Positions 7,437-16,317 of a stretch of 64,000 bases of DNA are shown here, one piece after another. The notes under the pieces were generated by a model. That model saw nothing but the letters and a program-made list of their open reading frames with translations, did no database searches and had not been told where the DNA came from. Source of the DNA: Candidatus Kinetoplastibacterium oncopeltii TCC290E (GTDB lineage Bacteria; Pseudomonadota; Gammaproteobacteria; Burkholderiales; Burkholderiaceae_B); assembly GCF_000340865.1 (NCBI RefSeq), contig NC_020299.1, positions 310,001 through 374,000 on the forward strand. Direction: 5' to 3'. How positions within the stretch are numbered: the first letter of the stretch is position 1; each line of letters starts with the position of its first letter. The position numbers and the translations under genes were made by a program.

Positions 7437-9851
7437 ATGCAATTTCCAGAATCTTGGCTAAGATCTATAGTTAATCCTGATATTACAAGTAACGATCTAG
7501 CTGAAAAACTAACAATGGCTGGTCTAGAGGTAGAATACATATCTTATTCTGCAAGCACTTTCTCTAACAAAGTTATATCAGTTAAAATATTAGAACTGAT
7601 AGTTTTGTCAGAAGGTAATGATGATTGCTATATATGTACAGTAGATAGTGGTTCTTCGCATGGCATTTGCTATGCTATATGTCATATTTCTTCCGTTAGA
7701 TCTGGAATGATTCTTCCTATGTTCTGCATAGATCCAGATTCTTCTATATTTAATAAATATAAATCTTTATCGCTGGGTATAACCTTCAATGGTGTTATAT
7801 GTTCCTCTGAGGAAGTAGGAATTTTAGATAGTGCTAAAAATCTACCAATATTGAATGAAAGTTTTATTCCTGGTATGGATTTAAATGACCTACTAAATAT
7901 TGATAATATATTTACAATAAAATTAACACCTAATAGAGCTGATTGCTTGTCTATTGTCGGTTTAGCTAGAGAGGTCTCAGCCATAACTGACACCAAAATC
8001 AACTTACCTGAGTATAAATCCGTATCTGAATCTATAAATGATTTTTTACCGGTAAATATATCTTCTAATGGATTGTGTGGGCACTATTCTGGTAGAATCA
8101 TACGTAATGTGAATGCAAACGTACTCACTCCTACTTGGATAAAGTCTAGATTAGAGAATTCTGGACAAAAAAGTATTTCAGTATTAGTAGATATATCTAA
8201 TTACTTGATGTTGGAGTTTGGGATACCTTCTCATATCTATGATTTAGATTCCATAAAAGGTAGTTTGAATGTTCGTTGGTCTAATAATAGAGAAAGTATA
8301 AGCCTAATAGATGGCAAGAATATAATTCTTGATGAAAAAATAGGTGTTGTAAGTGACAACAATGGACCTATTTGTTTAGCTGGTATTATGGGTAGTAAAA
8401 AAACATCTGTTTGTATAGAAACTAAAAATATCTTTTTGGAATCTGCTTTTTGGTTTCCTAATGCTATTTTAGGAAAATCTAGATTATATAAAATAAACTC
8501 TGAATCAGCATATAGATTTGAACGTGGTGTCGATTATTCTAAAACACTAGATTTTATTAATATTTTAACTAGTTTAATAGTAGAGATTTGCGGAGGTATT
8601 GTCGGTCCTGTTTCCAACGTGATTAAAGAAATTCCTAATAAAAATCCTATAAAAATGAGGTTATCTCGTTGCAGGAAGGTACTAGGTATAGATATAAGCA
8701 GTGAGGATGTTAATTGTATATTTACAAAATTAGGTTTTCATTTCAAAGAATTTAATGAGATTTTTACTGTTGATTCTCCAACATACAGATTTGATATATC
8801 TATAGAAGAAGATTTGATTGAAGAAGTGGCAAGAATGTATGGTTATGAAAATATACCAATTTCTCCACCACTGACCAATATTAAAATGCTACCGGTCTCT
8901 GAAGAAAAATTAAATAGACATTATTTCAGTCATTTAATGGTTGATAGAGGATATCAGGAAGTTATAAATTATAGTTTTGTTGATGCTGAATGGGAGCGCG
9001 TATACTGCAATAATCTAGACCCAATAAAAATACTCAATCCTATCTCTAGCCACTTGTCTGTTATGAGATCTAGTCTTATTGCAGGTATAGTTAATAATAT
9101 AATACATAATGCAAATAGACAATTGACTCGTGCTAGAGTCTTTGAGATGGGTAGAGTTTTTATTAAGGACGAATCTGTTGTTGATAATCATGAGGATATA
9201 AGTGGTATTCGCCAGTCATTTTTTCTATCTGGTGCTGCTTGGGGTTCTGTTGTTGAAGATCAGTGGGGATTGAAGAAAAGATTAGTTGATTTCTATGATG
9301 TTAAATCTGATATTGAGTCTTTGTTTGGAAATACTTATTTAGATATAAAGTTTAAAAAGTGTTTTCATAATGCATTACATCCTGGTCGTAGTGCTAGTTT
9401 AGTTTTAAATGACAATAAAGTTGTTGGATGGATTGGAGAAATAAATCCCAAAATAACTTCTGATTCTGGATTATTAACTCCTCCAATTGTTTTTGAGATT
9501 GATTTAAAATACTTAATGGAAAGAAATTTGCCTTGTTTCAAACAATACTCAAAGCAACCAATAGTAACAAGAGACTTATCAATATGGTTGGATTTTGATA
9601 TTGAGTTTCAATCAATTAAAGATGCAATTAATTTATTAATAAAATCTGATGATAATATCTCAATAGTTAAAGATTTTATAGTTTTTGATATATGGAATGA
9701 TATTAATAATTCTATCAAAAAACAAAAAAGTATTACCATGCGTTTCTATATGCAAGATGTATTTACTTTAGATGAGGCGAGAATTTCTTTGTGTATGAGT
9801 CTTATATTGAATGAGCTTATCAAAGTTTTTAATGTCAGTCAGCGTGTATAA
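7437..9851 (+). CDS. pheT: Phenylalanine-tRNA ligase beta subunit
   Basis: Large subunit of phenylalanyl-tRNA synthetase, with editing and tRNA-binding roles. 804 residues, full length (E. coli 795). It starts MQFPESWLRSIVNPDI. In order come an EMAP/tRNA-bind domain (about 40-150), the B3/B4 editing domain (TPNRADCLSIVGLAREVSA near 160-180), the B5 domain (about 400-475), a core-like domain, and the C-terminal FDX-ACB anticodon-binding domain (KQPIVTRDLSIWLDF). Cotranscribed with pheS and followed 25 bp later by ihfA. Confidence 0.97.
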   Translation: MQFPESWLRSIVNPDITSNDLAEKLTMAGLEVEYISYSASTFSNKVISVKILELIVLSEGNDDCYICTVDSGSSHGICYAICHISSVRSGMILPMFCIDPDSSIFNKYKSLSLGITFNGVICSSEEVGILDSAKNLPILNESFIPGMDLNDLLNIDNIFTIKLTPNRADCLSIVGLAREVSAITDTKINLPEYKSVSESINDFLPVNISSNGLCGHYSGRIIRNVNANVLTPTWIKSRLENSGQKSISVLVDISNYLMLEFGIPSHIYDLDSIKGSLNVRWSNNRESISLIDGKNIILDEKIGVVSDNNGPICLAGIMGSKKTSVCIETKNIFLESAFWFPNAILGKSRLYKINSESAYRFERGVDYSKTLDFINILTSLIVEICGGIVGPVSNVIKEIPNKNPIKMRLSRCRKVLGIDISSEDVNCIFTKLGFHFKEFNEIFTVDSPTYRFDISIEEDLIEEVARMYGYENIPISPPLTNIKMLPVSEEKLNRHYFSHLMVDRGYQEVINYSFVDAEWERVYCNNLDPIKILNPISSHLSVMRSSLIAGIVNNIIHNANRQLTRARVFEMGRVFIKDESVVDNHEDISGIRQSFFLSGAAWGSVVEDQWGLKKRLVDFYDVKSDIESLFGNTYLDIKFKKCFHNALHPGRSASLVLNDNKVVGWIGEINPKITSDSGLLTPPIVFEIDLKYLMERNLPCFKQYSKQPIVTRDLSIWLDFDIEFQSIKDAINLLIKSDDNISIVKDFIVFDIWNDINNSIKKQKSITMRFYMQDVFTLDEARISLCMSLILNELIKVFNVSQRV

Positions 9852-9876
9852 TTTCATTAAGTTATTGGAGGCTATA

Positions 9877-10182
9877 GTGTCAGAATTTAACACTCTAACC
9901 AAAGCTAAATTAGCTAATTTATTATTTGAGAGGACTGGATTAACCAAGCGTGATTCTAAATTTATCATAGAATCTTTTTTTCAGGAAGTAGTAAAATTTT
10001 TGTCTGATGGATATAATGTTAAACTATCAGGTTTTGGTAATTTTCACTTATTAGATAAAAATAAAAGACCTGGAAGAAATCCAAGAACAGGCATATCATT
10101 TGATATTTCTGCTCGCAGAGTTGTATCCTTCCATGCTAGTAACAAGCTAAAGAGAAATATAAATAACAAAAACACGTTTTAG
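9877..10182 (+). CDS. ihfA: Integration host factor alpha subunit
   Basis: DNA-bending nucleoid protein, partner of IhfB. 101 residues. Starting at the GTG at 9877, with GGAGG five bases upstream, the protein reads MSEFNTLTKAKLANLLFE, which matches the family start. Earlier in-frame starts lie inside pheT and lack family support. The DNA-contacting arm has KNKRPGRNPRTG, and VKLSGFGNF is the HU/IHF signature region. Its position after pheT is conserved across Proteobacteria. Confidence 0.96.
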   Translation: MSEFNTLTKAKLANLLFERTGLTKRDSKFIIESFFQEVVKFLSDGYNVKLSGFGNFHLLDKNKRPGRNPRTGISFDISARRVVSFHASNKLKRNINNKNTF

Positions 10183-10238
10183 TTTTTTATATTAATAATT
10201 GTAACTGATAGTTAATATTTATTTTATTTGAGCTTTCT

Positions 10239-10619
10239 ATGATGTCAGGAAATTTACCATCCATTCCTTCGAAACCCTATTTTACAGTAAAAGAAGTCTT
10301 AGATTTATGTGAAATCAAACAACATGTACTAAGATATTGGGATAGCGAGTTTATGCAGTCTGAGTTAATAAATAAAAGAATTAATCGTAGATTCTATAGT
10401 CGAAATGAATTGTTTTTGATAAAGCGTATAAAGGATTTGCTTTATAATAAAGGATTTACTATTCATAGAGTAAAGAATATGTTATCTAAAGTTAAAGACT
10501 GTTCTTACTATAATTTAAATTATGCTGTAAGCTTAACTGGTTCTGAATTAAATATATTAAATACAGAAATAGAGAAATCTATTGCTTTATTAGAAGATGC
10601 AATTATAGATTCTGAATAA
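10239..10619 (+). CDS. MerR-family transcriptional regulator
   Basis: 126-residue regulator with an N-terminal MerR winged helix (about 12-80): YFTVKEVLDLCEIKQHVLRYWDSEF, then RRFYSRNELFLIKRIKDLLYNKGFTI. A short C-terminal helix for dimerisation follows. There are no cysteine clusters, so it is not a metal sensor of the classical type. A MerR gene next to ihfA is a common arrangement in Betaproteobacteria, but its target is unknown to me. Start may be the ATG at 10239 or 10242. Retention of any regulator in a reduced genome suggests a core role. Confidence 0.88.
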   Translation: MMSGNLPSIPSKPYFTVKEVLDLCEIKQHVLRYWDSEFMQSELINKRINRRFYSRNELFLIKRIKDLLYNKGFTIHRVKNMLSKVKDCSYYNLNYAVSLTGSELNILNTEIEKSIALLEDAIIDSE

Positions 10620-10729
10620 TTAAAAAAGTTTTAGTTCTAATTAATTATTTCGATAAGTTGTATCGTTTAAAATATTCTTTAGAAAATTATTTATACTGAC
10701 TTTTTATTTATAGTTGAGGTAGTCATGTT

Positions 10730-10951
10730 ATGTGTTTTTACAGTCAAAACGACATATTAGTAGATATATCGACTGCTGCTATGGATACTGGTGGTTACGG
10801 TGTATTCTTAAAAATAACATCTGATAGTGGTTCTGAGATTGATAATGTTTTCTCATATCTTGGTGATTGTGGGTCTTTATATGAGGCAGTCAATTTGGCC
10901 GAGATATTTGCTAATAAGTGGATAGATGAAAATTTAATAATGAATAATTGA
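10730..10951 (+). CDS. Small uncharacterised protein
   Basis: A 73-codon frame of unknown function. The sequence has a plausible alpha/beta pattern: DILVDISTA, then GGYGVFLKITSD, then SLYEAVNLAEIFANKWIDE, without signal peptide or membrane segment. It recalls short single-domain hypothetical proteins of Burkholderiales, but I cannot name the family with confidence. A weak GAGG site lies at about 10715. Composition is like neighbouring genes, and the frame is clean in a region where non-coding DNA is full of stops, which supports it being real. It may be cotranscribed with the MerR gene 110 bp upstream. Confidence 0.6.
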   Translation: MCFYSQNDILVDISTAAMDTGGYGVFLKITSDSGSEIDNVFSYLGDCGSLYEAVNLAEIFANKWIDENLIMNN

Positions 10952-11107
10952 TAATTTATTTTCACGGCAAAAACTCTAACAAAATTCCATGATAATCAAT
11001 TAATGTATTTAAATGGTAGTCGAAAAATAGTAATATAAAATCATTCTATCTAAAGCTTTAATCTATATGCATAAATAATTCATCTATACATATAGGTTAT
11101 AGTTTTA

Positions 11108-11962
11108 CTAATCTTTAATTAATCTTTCTGCAGACTCAACCGTATTTGTTAAAAGCATTGCTATCGTCATCGGGCCAACTCCTCCTGGAACCGGAGTTAT
11201 GGAGCCGGCAATACTTTTGACAGATGTAAAATCTATATCTCCACATATTTTATTTTCTGAACTTCGATTAATACCAACATCTATTAATATAGATCCTGGT
11301 TTGATCATAGATCCGTTTATCATTTTCGGTTTTCCAACTGCAACTATAAGTATATCTGCCTTTCTGGTATGTGATTCAAGATCTTTTGTTTTTGAATTAC
11401 ATATTGTAACTGTTGCTCCTGCTTGAAGTAGGAGCATTGCTATAGGTTTTCCTACTATATTGCTTGCTCCAACGATAACTGCATTTGCTCCGCGTATATT
11501 AATATTTTCATTATTTATGATTTTCATTATTCCATATGGAGTACAAGGACAAAATAATGGATTTCCAGTCATTAATAATCCTGCGTTTAAAACATTAAAT
11601 CCATCTACATCTTTATTATGATCTATTGCTTCTATTACCTTGTGTGTATCAATATGTTTAGGCAATGGCAGTTGGATAAGAATTCCATTTATTTTATTAT
11701 CTTTATTTAGTCTATAAATATGTTTTAGTAATTCACTCTCTGATATATTATCTTGGTAATTTTCTTGCCTGGATATTATTCCAATTTTTTCGCACGCCTT
11801 AACTTTATTTCTAACATAGATTTGTGAGGCACTGCTTTCACCAACAAGGATTACAGCTAAACCAGGAGTTATTCCAATATTTTTTAATTTTTTTATTCTT
11901 TTTTCTAGATCATCGTATATTTGTTTTGATAATGCAAGACCGTCTATAATTTTAGTTTCCAT
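11108..11962 (-). CDS. folD: Bifunctional methylene-THF dehydrogenase / methenyl-THF cyclohydrolase
   Basis: FolD interconverts 5,10-methylene-THF and 10-formyl-THF, feeding purine and formyl-Met-tRNA synthesis. 284 residues from the ATG at 11962 (METKIIDG). An in-frame extension of 12 residues upstream has no family support. The catalytic region has [17 protein letters not shown] (Tyr-Lys pair), the substrate site [18 protein letters not shown]-like [10 protein letters not shown], the NADP site [15 protein letters not shown] [16 protein letters not shown], and the C-terminal [15 protein letters not shown]. It is a single gene, divergent from the PDH operon. Confidence 0.97.
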   Translation of the reverse strand: METKIIDGLALSKQIYDDLEKRIKKLKNIGITPGLAVILVGESSASQIYVRNKVKACEKIGIISRQENYQDNISESELLKHIYRLNKDNKINGILIQLPLPKHIDTHKVIEAIDHNKDVDGFNVLNAGLLMTGNPLFCPCTPYGIMKIINNENINIRGANAVIVGASNIVGKPIAMLLLQAGATVTICNSKTKDLESHTRKADILIVAVGKPKMINGSMIKPGSILIDVGINRSSENKICGDIDFTSVKSIAGSITPVPGGVGPMTIAMLLTNTVESAERLIKD

Positions 11963-12309
11963 GCTTATTAACCTATTTTGTTGAATGAAATTGTACATTT
12001 ATTAAGTTAAATTTATTTGGCATAAGTATTTATTTTAGATATTGTAAATAATCAACTGCTTCTGGATAATATAGCATCTTTCTTATTTTAAACTAAATTT
12101 AAAATAAGATTTTGATTTATGAATACAATTAGGACTAAAGATATATAATTATGTGAAGTTATATTTTTTATTTAAAGTTCTATTTTGTTAATGCTTTTAC
12201 TCATTTAGTAATAACTAAAACATGAGATAGTCATCATTAATATTATTTTTGTTATTTTTTAAAATTATTATTTTGTTTGAAATATTAATCAAACTTGGAG
12301 ATATATAGC
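11963..12309. promoter_or_regulatory. Divergent folD/aceE intergenic region with a hairpin
   Basis: About 350 bp without a gene, so both promoters must lie here. A 12-bp perfect stem, TCTTATTTTAAA (12081-12092) with its complement at 12098-12109, five-base loop, is followed by TTTTG. Read towards aceE it resembles a terminator or attenuator, which is odd for a divergent region because no gene ends here. It may be leftover from a deleted gene or part of an aceE leader. TTGGAG (12295-12300) is the likely ribosome-binding site of aceE. Confidence 0.5.
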
Positions 12310-15012
12310 ATGTCCTCTTTGTATCAAAATTCAGATAAAACAGAAGACGATAATGATCAAGAACGGAAAGAGTGGTTAGAATCATTAGAAGCTGTTTTGA
12401 ATCATAAGGGGCCAGAACAAGCTCGCAATTTAATAGAGAGTTTAATTGAAAAACTACGTAGTCTCGGTATAAAGACACCAATCTCATTAAATACTGACTA
12501 TGTCAATACAATACCAGTTCATTTACAGTCTATTCATCCTGGCAATCTAAAAATAGAGTCTAGGATAAATGCTTATATACGTTGGAATGCTATGGCAATG
12601 GTAGTTAAAGCAAATTGTCATAACCCAGAAGACGGAGGTAGTTTAGGTGGTCATATATCATCATTTGCTTCTTTAGCAACTATGATTGCCTGTGGCTATA
12701 ATCATTTTTGGAAGTCTGACAATGGAGAAAAACTTGGTGATTTAGTATATTTTCAAGGACACTCTTCACCTGGAATATACAGTAGAGCTTATTTGGAAGG
12801 TTTTTTGTCTGAGAATCATCTTGATAATTTCCGTCAAGAGGTTAATGGAAATGGACTTCCATCATATCCACATCCTAGATTAATGCCAGATTTCTGGCAA
12901 TTCCCTACAGTTTCTGTTGGTTTAAGTCCAATTATGGCAATATATCAAGCTAGATTCTTAAAATACTTGCATGCTAGAGGTATTCTCGATACTAGTGATC
13001 GCAAGGTATGGGTATTTTGCGGTGATGGTGAAATGGACGAACCTGAATCCTTAGGAGCTATTTCTTTAGCATCAAGAGAAAATCTAGATAATTTAATTTT
13101 TGTAGTAAATTGCAATCTTCAGCGTTTAGATGGACCAGTACGTGGTAACGGAAAGATAATTCAAGAGCTAGAAAGAATATTTATCGGAGCAGAGTGGAAT
13201 GTCATAAAGCTGATTTGGGGAGGTTATTGGGATTCTTTATTAGATAATGATAAAGATGGAATACTCAGAAAGGTAATGCAAGAAACTGTTGATGGTGAGT
13301 ACCAAACTTATAAGGCTAATGATGGCAAATTCGTAAGAGAGAATTTTTTTGGAAAACATCCAAAACTCTTAGAAGCTGTTTCACATATGAGTGACAGTGA
13401 AATATGGAGACTAAATAGAGGTGGACATGATCCTAATAAAGTTTATGCTGCTTTTAACTCTGCAAATAAACATGTAGGTCAACCCAGTATTATACTAGCT
13501 AAAACAATAAAAGGATACGGAGTAGGTCACTTTAGTCAATCTAGAAATGCAACTCATCAGCATAAAAAGTTAGATTTAGAATCTATACGTGAATTTAGAG
13601 ATCGTTTTGGTATTCCTGTACCAGATGATAAGTTGGCAGATTTACCATATTTTAAACCTTCAGAAAATTCTCCTGAGATGAAATATATGAGAGATCATCG
13701 TCAAGCGCTTGGTGGTTATATGCCTCGTAGAAGACAAATGTCCGATGATATCATTAAGATTCCATCTTTAGAAACTTTCAGGCCTGTACTTGATCCGACT
13801 TCTAACGGTCGTGAAATATCAACTACTCAAGCTTTTGTTCGAATTTTGAATATAATATTACGAAGTGAGGAGATAGGTTCAAGAGTTGTCCCTATATTAG
13901 CAGATGAATCTAGAACTTTTGGTATGGAGGGTTTATTCAGACAACTAGGAATATATACACCTGGTGGTCAACGATATGAACCAGTTGATAAAGATCAGGT
14001 TATGTATTATAGAGAAACTAGTGATGGGCAGCTTCTACAAGAAGGTATTAATGAAGCAGGAGCAATGAGTTCTTGGATTGCAGCTGCTACTTCATACTCT
14101 ACAAATAATTACACAATGATTCCATTCTTTATTTACTATTCAATGTTTGGATTTCAAAGAGTTTGTGATTTAGCATGGGCGGCTGCAGATATGAAAGCAA
14201 GAGGATTTTTACTTGGAGGAACATCTGGTAGAACTACTCTTAATGGAGAAGGATTGCAGCATGAAGATGGTCATAGTCACGTAATAGCATCAACAATACC
14301 AAGCTGTGTTTCATATGATCCTGCTTTTGCTCACGAGTTAGCAGTAATTATACATAGTGGTCTAAGGCGCATGATAGAGAATCAAGAAGACATATATTAT
14401 TATATTACTCTCATGAATGAAAATTACGAGCAACCAGGTTTGATTGATGGAGATGAAGATGGTATATTGAAGGGAATTTATAAATTCCGTTCTGTGGGGT
14501 CTTGTAAAAATAGAGTTCAATTGTTAGGATCAGGGGCTATATTAAGAGAATCTATAGCCGCCCAAGATTTGCTAGAGTCTGAATGGGGTATTTCTTCTGA
14601 TGTATGGAGCGTCACTAGTTTTACAGAATTAAGACGAGATGGTTTAGATGCGGAACGTTACAATTTACTGCAAAAGTCTCCAGATTCTTATAGAATTCCT
14701 TATATAACAGAAAAACTTTTAGATTCATCTGGTCCTATAATAGCTTCTACAGATTATATGAAATCTTTTGCTGATCAGATAAGATCTTTTATCCCTAAAG
14801 GAAGAGATTATTATGTACTTGGTACCGATGGTTTTGGAAGATCCGATTTTCGTTTCAAATTAAGAGAATATTTTGAAATAGATCGTCATTATATTGTTCT
14901 AAGTGCTTTGAAAGCATTAGCAAACAATGGAAAAATAGGATCTGATATACCAGGTAAAGCCATAATAAAATACGGAATTAATCCTGATAAAATTAATCCT
15001 CAAAGAGTTTAG
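12310..15012 (+). CDS. aceE: Pyruvate dehydrogenase E1 component
   Basis: Homodimeric E1 of the PDH complex. It decarboxylates pyruvate with thiamine diphosphate and acylates the lipoyl group of E2. 900 residues, nearly the same as E. coli (887). The thiamine/Mg motif is GDGEMDEPES followed by NCNLQRLDGPVRGNGK. The substrate-site region reads GGSLGGHISSFAS and YFQGHSSPGIYSRA. The ATG at 12310 follows GGAG. It is the first gene of aceE-aceF-lpdA, with 9 bp to aceF. Confidence 0.98.
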   Translation: MSSLYQNSDKTEDDNDQERKEWLESLEAVLNHKGPEQARNLIESLIEKLRSLGIKTPISLNTDYVNTIPVHLQSIHPGNLKIESRINAYIRWNAMAMVVKANCHNPEDGGSLGGHISSFASLATMIACGYNHFWKSDNGEKLGDLVYFQGHSSPGIYSRAYLEGFLSENHLDNFRQEVNGNGLPSYPHPRLMPDFWQFPTVSVGLSPIMAIYQARFLKYLHARGILDTSDRKVWVFCGDGEMDEPESLGAISLASRENLDNLIFVVNCNLQRLDGPVRGNGKIIQELERIFIGAEWNVIKLIWGGYWDSLLDNDKDGILRKVMQETVDGEYQTYKANDGKFVRENFFGKHPKLLEAVSHMSDSEIWRLNRGGHDPNKVYAAFNSANKHVGQPSIILAKTIKGYGVGHFSQSRNATHQHKKLDLESIREFRDRFGIPVPDDKLADLPYFKPSENSPEMKYMRDHRQALGGYMPRRRQMSDDIIKIPSLETFRPVLDPTSNGREISTTQAFVRILNIILRSEEIGSRVVPILADESRTFGMEGLFRQLGIYTPGGQRYEPVDKDQVMYYRETSDGQLLQEGINEAGAMSSWIAAATSYSTNNYTMIPFFIYYSMFGFQRVCDLAWAAADMKARGFLLGGTSGRTTLNGEGLQHEDGHSHVIASTIPSCVSYDPAFAHELAVIIHSGLRRMIENQEDIYYYITLMNENYEQPGLIDGDEDGILKGIYKFRSVGSCKNRVQLLGSGAILRESIAAQDLLESEWGISSDVWSVTSFTELRRDGLDAERYNLLQKSPDSYRIPYITEKLLDSSGPIIASTDYMKSFADQIRSFIPKGRDYYVLGTDGFGRSDFRFKLREYFEIDRHYIVLSALKALANNGKIGSDIPGKAIIKYGINPDKINPQRV

Positions 15013-15021
15013 GATAAAAAT

Positions 15022-16299
15022 ATGAGTGAAGTGATACAATTCAATATGCCAGATGTTGGCGATTCTAAAGATTTTGAGGTCATTGAAATAATGGTTTCAG
15101 TTGGTGATAAAATTCGTTTAGAGCAAGGTTTGATTACAGTTGAATCAGAAAAAGCTTCAATGGAAGTTCCCTCTAATGTAGAAGGTATAGTTAAATCTAT
15201 TATTGTTAAAATTGGTGATAAAATATCGGAGAATTCTCCTATTTTGTCACTAGAAGTGGAAGGATCTATTAACAATTCAAAAAATTATAAGGATAATTAT
15301 ACTAATTCAAACGATCCTAAATCTTCAAAGCAAATCATAAATAAAAATATTATTCTGCAAAAAGATAGTATTGATAATGAAATAACTTCATTTAATGAAA
15401 ATGTTATTAGTTATGCATCCCCATCTGTCAGAAAATTATCTAGAGATTTAGGAATAGATATTTCTAAAGTTGTTGGTTCTGGGAAAAAAGGTAGAATTTT
15501 ACATGAAGATATTAACAAATTTATAAGAAATAAATTTGATAAAGAAAGTAATAATATTTCATTAAATAGTTATGATTTACCCAAAACCGATTTTTCGAAG
15601 TTTGGTGATTTTAATATCAAACCATTAAGTCGCATTAGAAAAATTTCTGCATCAAGATTACATAGCAATTGGGTAAACATACCTCATGTAACTAATAATG
15701 ATGAAGCTGATATTACTGATCTCGAGCTATTTCGCAAAAAAATAAATCAGGAGAATTCTAATGATGGTTCCGCTAGAAAGCTTACTCTATTACCGTTTAT
15801 AGTAAAAGCAGTTGTTTCTTCATTAAAAAAATTCCAAGATGTAAATTCTTCTTTGGAAGGCGATAATATTATATTAAAAAATTACTATAATATAGGCATA
15901 GCAGTTGATACTGATAATGGGTTAGTAGTTCCTGTAATACGTGACGCAGATAAAAAAGGATTGCTTGATATATCATCAGATATCAATTCATTATCGAAAA
16001 AAGCCCGTAACGGGACGTTATTACCTACAGAAATGCAAGGTGGTTGTTTTTCAATCTCGTCACTAGGTGGAATTGGTGGAATTTCATTTACTCCGATAAT
16101 AAATGCACCTGAGGTAGCTATACTTGGTATATCAAAAGCTTTTATTAAACCAATATGGGATGGAAATCAGTTTATTCCAAAATTAATAATGCCAATATCA
16201 TTGTCTTATGATCATAGAGTTGTTGATGGAGCACTAGCTGCTAGATTTAATGTCTATTTATGCAGTATTTTGAATGATTTTCGTCGTGTATTTTTGTAA
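15022..16299 (+). CDS. aceF: Dihydrolipoamide acetyltransferase (PDH E2)
   Basis: Core of the PDH complex. It transfers acetyl groups to CoA. 425 residues with one lipoyl domain (about 4-80, lipoyl Lys44 in ESEKASM), a Ser/Asn-rich linker, an E3/E1-binding domain (about 130-165, ASPSVRKLSRDLGID...VVGSGKKGRI), and the acetyltransferase domain ending in SYDHRVVDG with catalytic His398. E. coli AceF has three lipoyl domains. One here makes it short, but another sits on E3 in the next gene. Confidence 0.97.
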   Translation: MSEVIQFNMPDVGDSKDFEVIEIMVSVGDKIRLEQGLITVESEKASMEVPSNVEGIVKSIIVKIGDKISENSPILSLEVEGSINNSKNYKDNYTNSNDPKSSKQIINKNIILQKDSIDNEITSFNENVISYASPSVRKLSRDLGIDISKVVGSGKKGRILHEDINKFIRNKFDKESNNISLNSYDLPKTDFSKFGDFNIKPLSRIRKISASRLHSNWVNIPHVTNNDEADITDLELFRKKINQENSNDGSARKLTLLPFIVKAVVSSLKKFQDVNSSLEGDNIILKNYYNIGIAVDTDNGLVVPVIRDADKKGLLDISSDINSLSKKARNGTLLPTEMQGGCFSISSLGGIGGISFTPIINAPEVAILGISKAFIKPIWDGNQFIPKLIMPISLSYDHRVVDGALAARFNVYLCSILNDFRRVFL

Positions 16300-16317
16300 A
16301 CAATATATTAAATTAAT

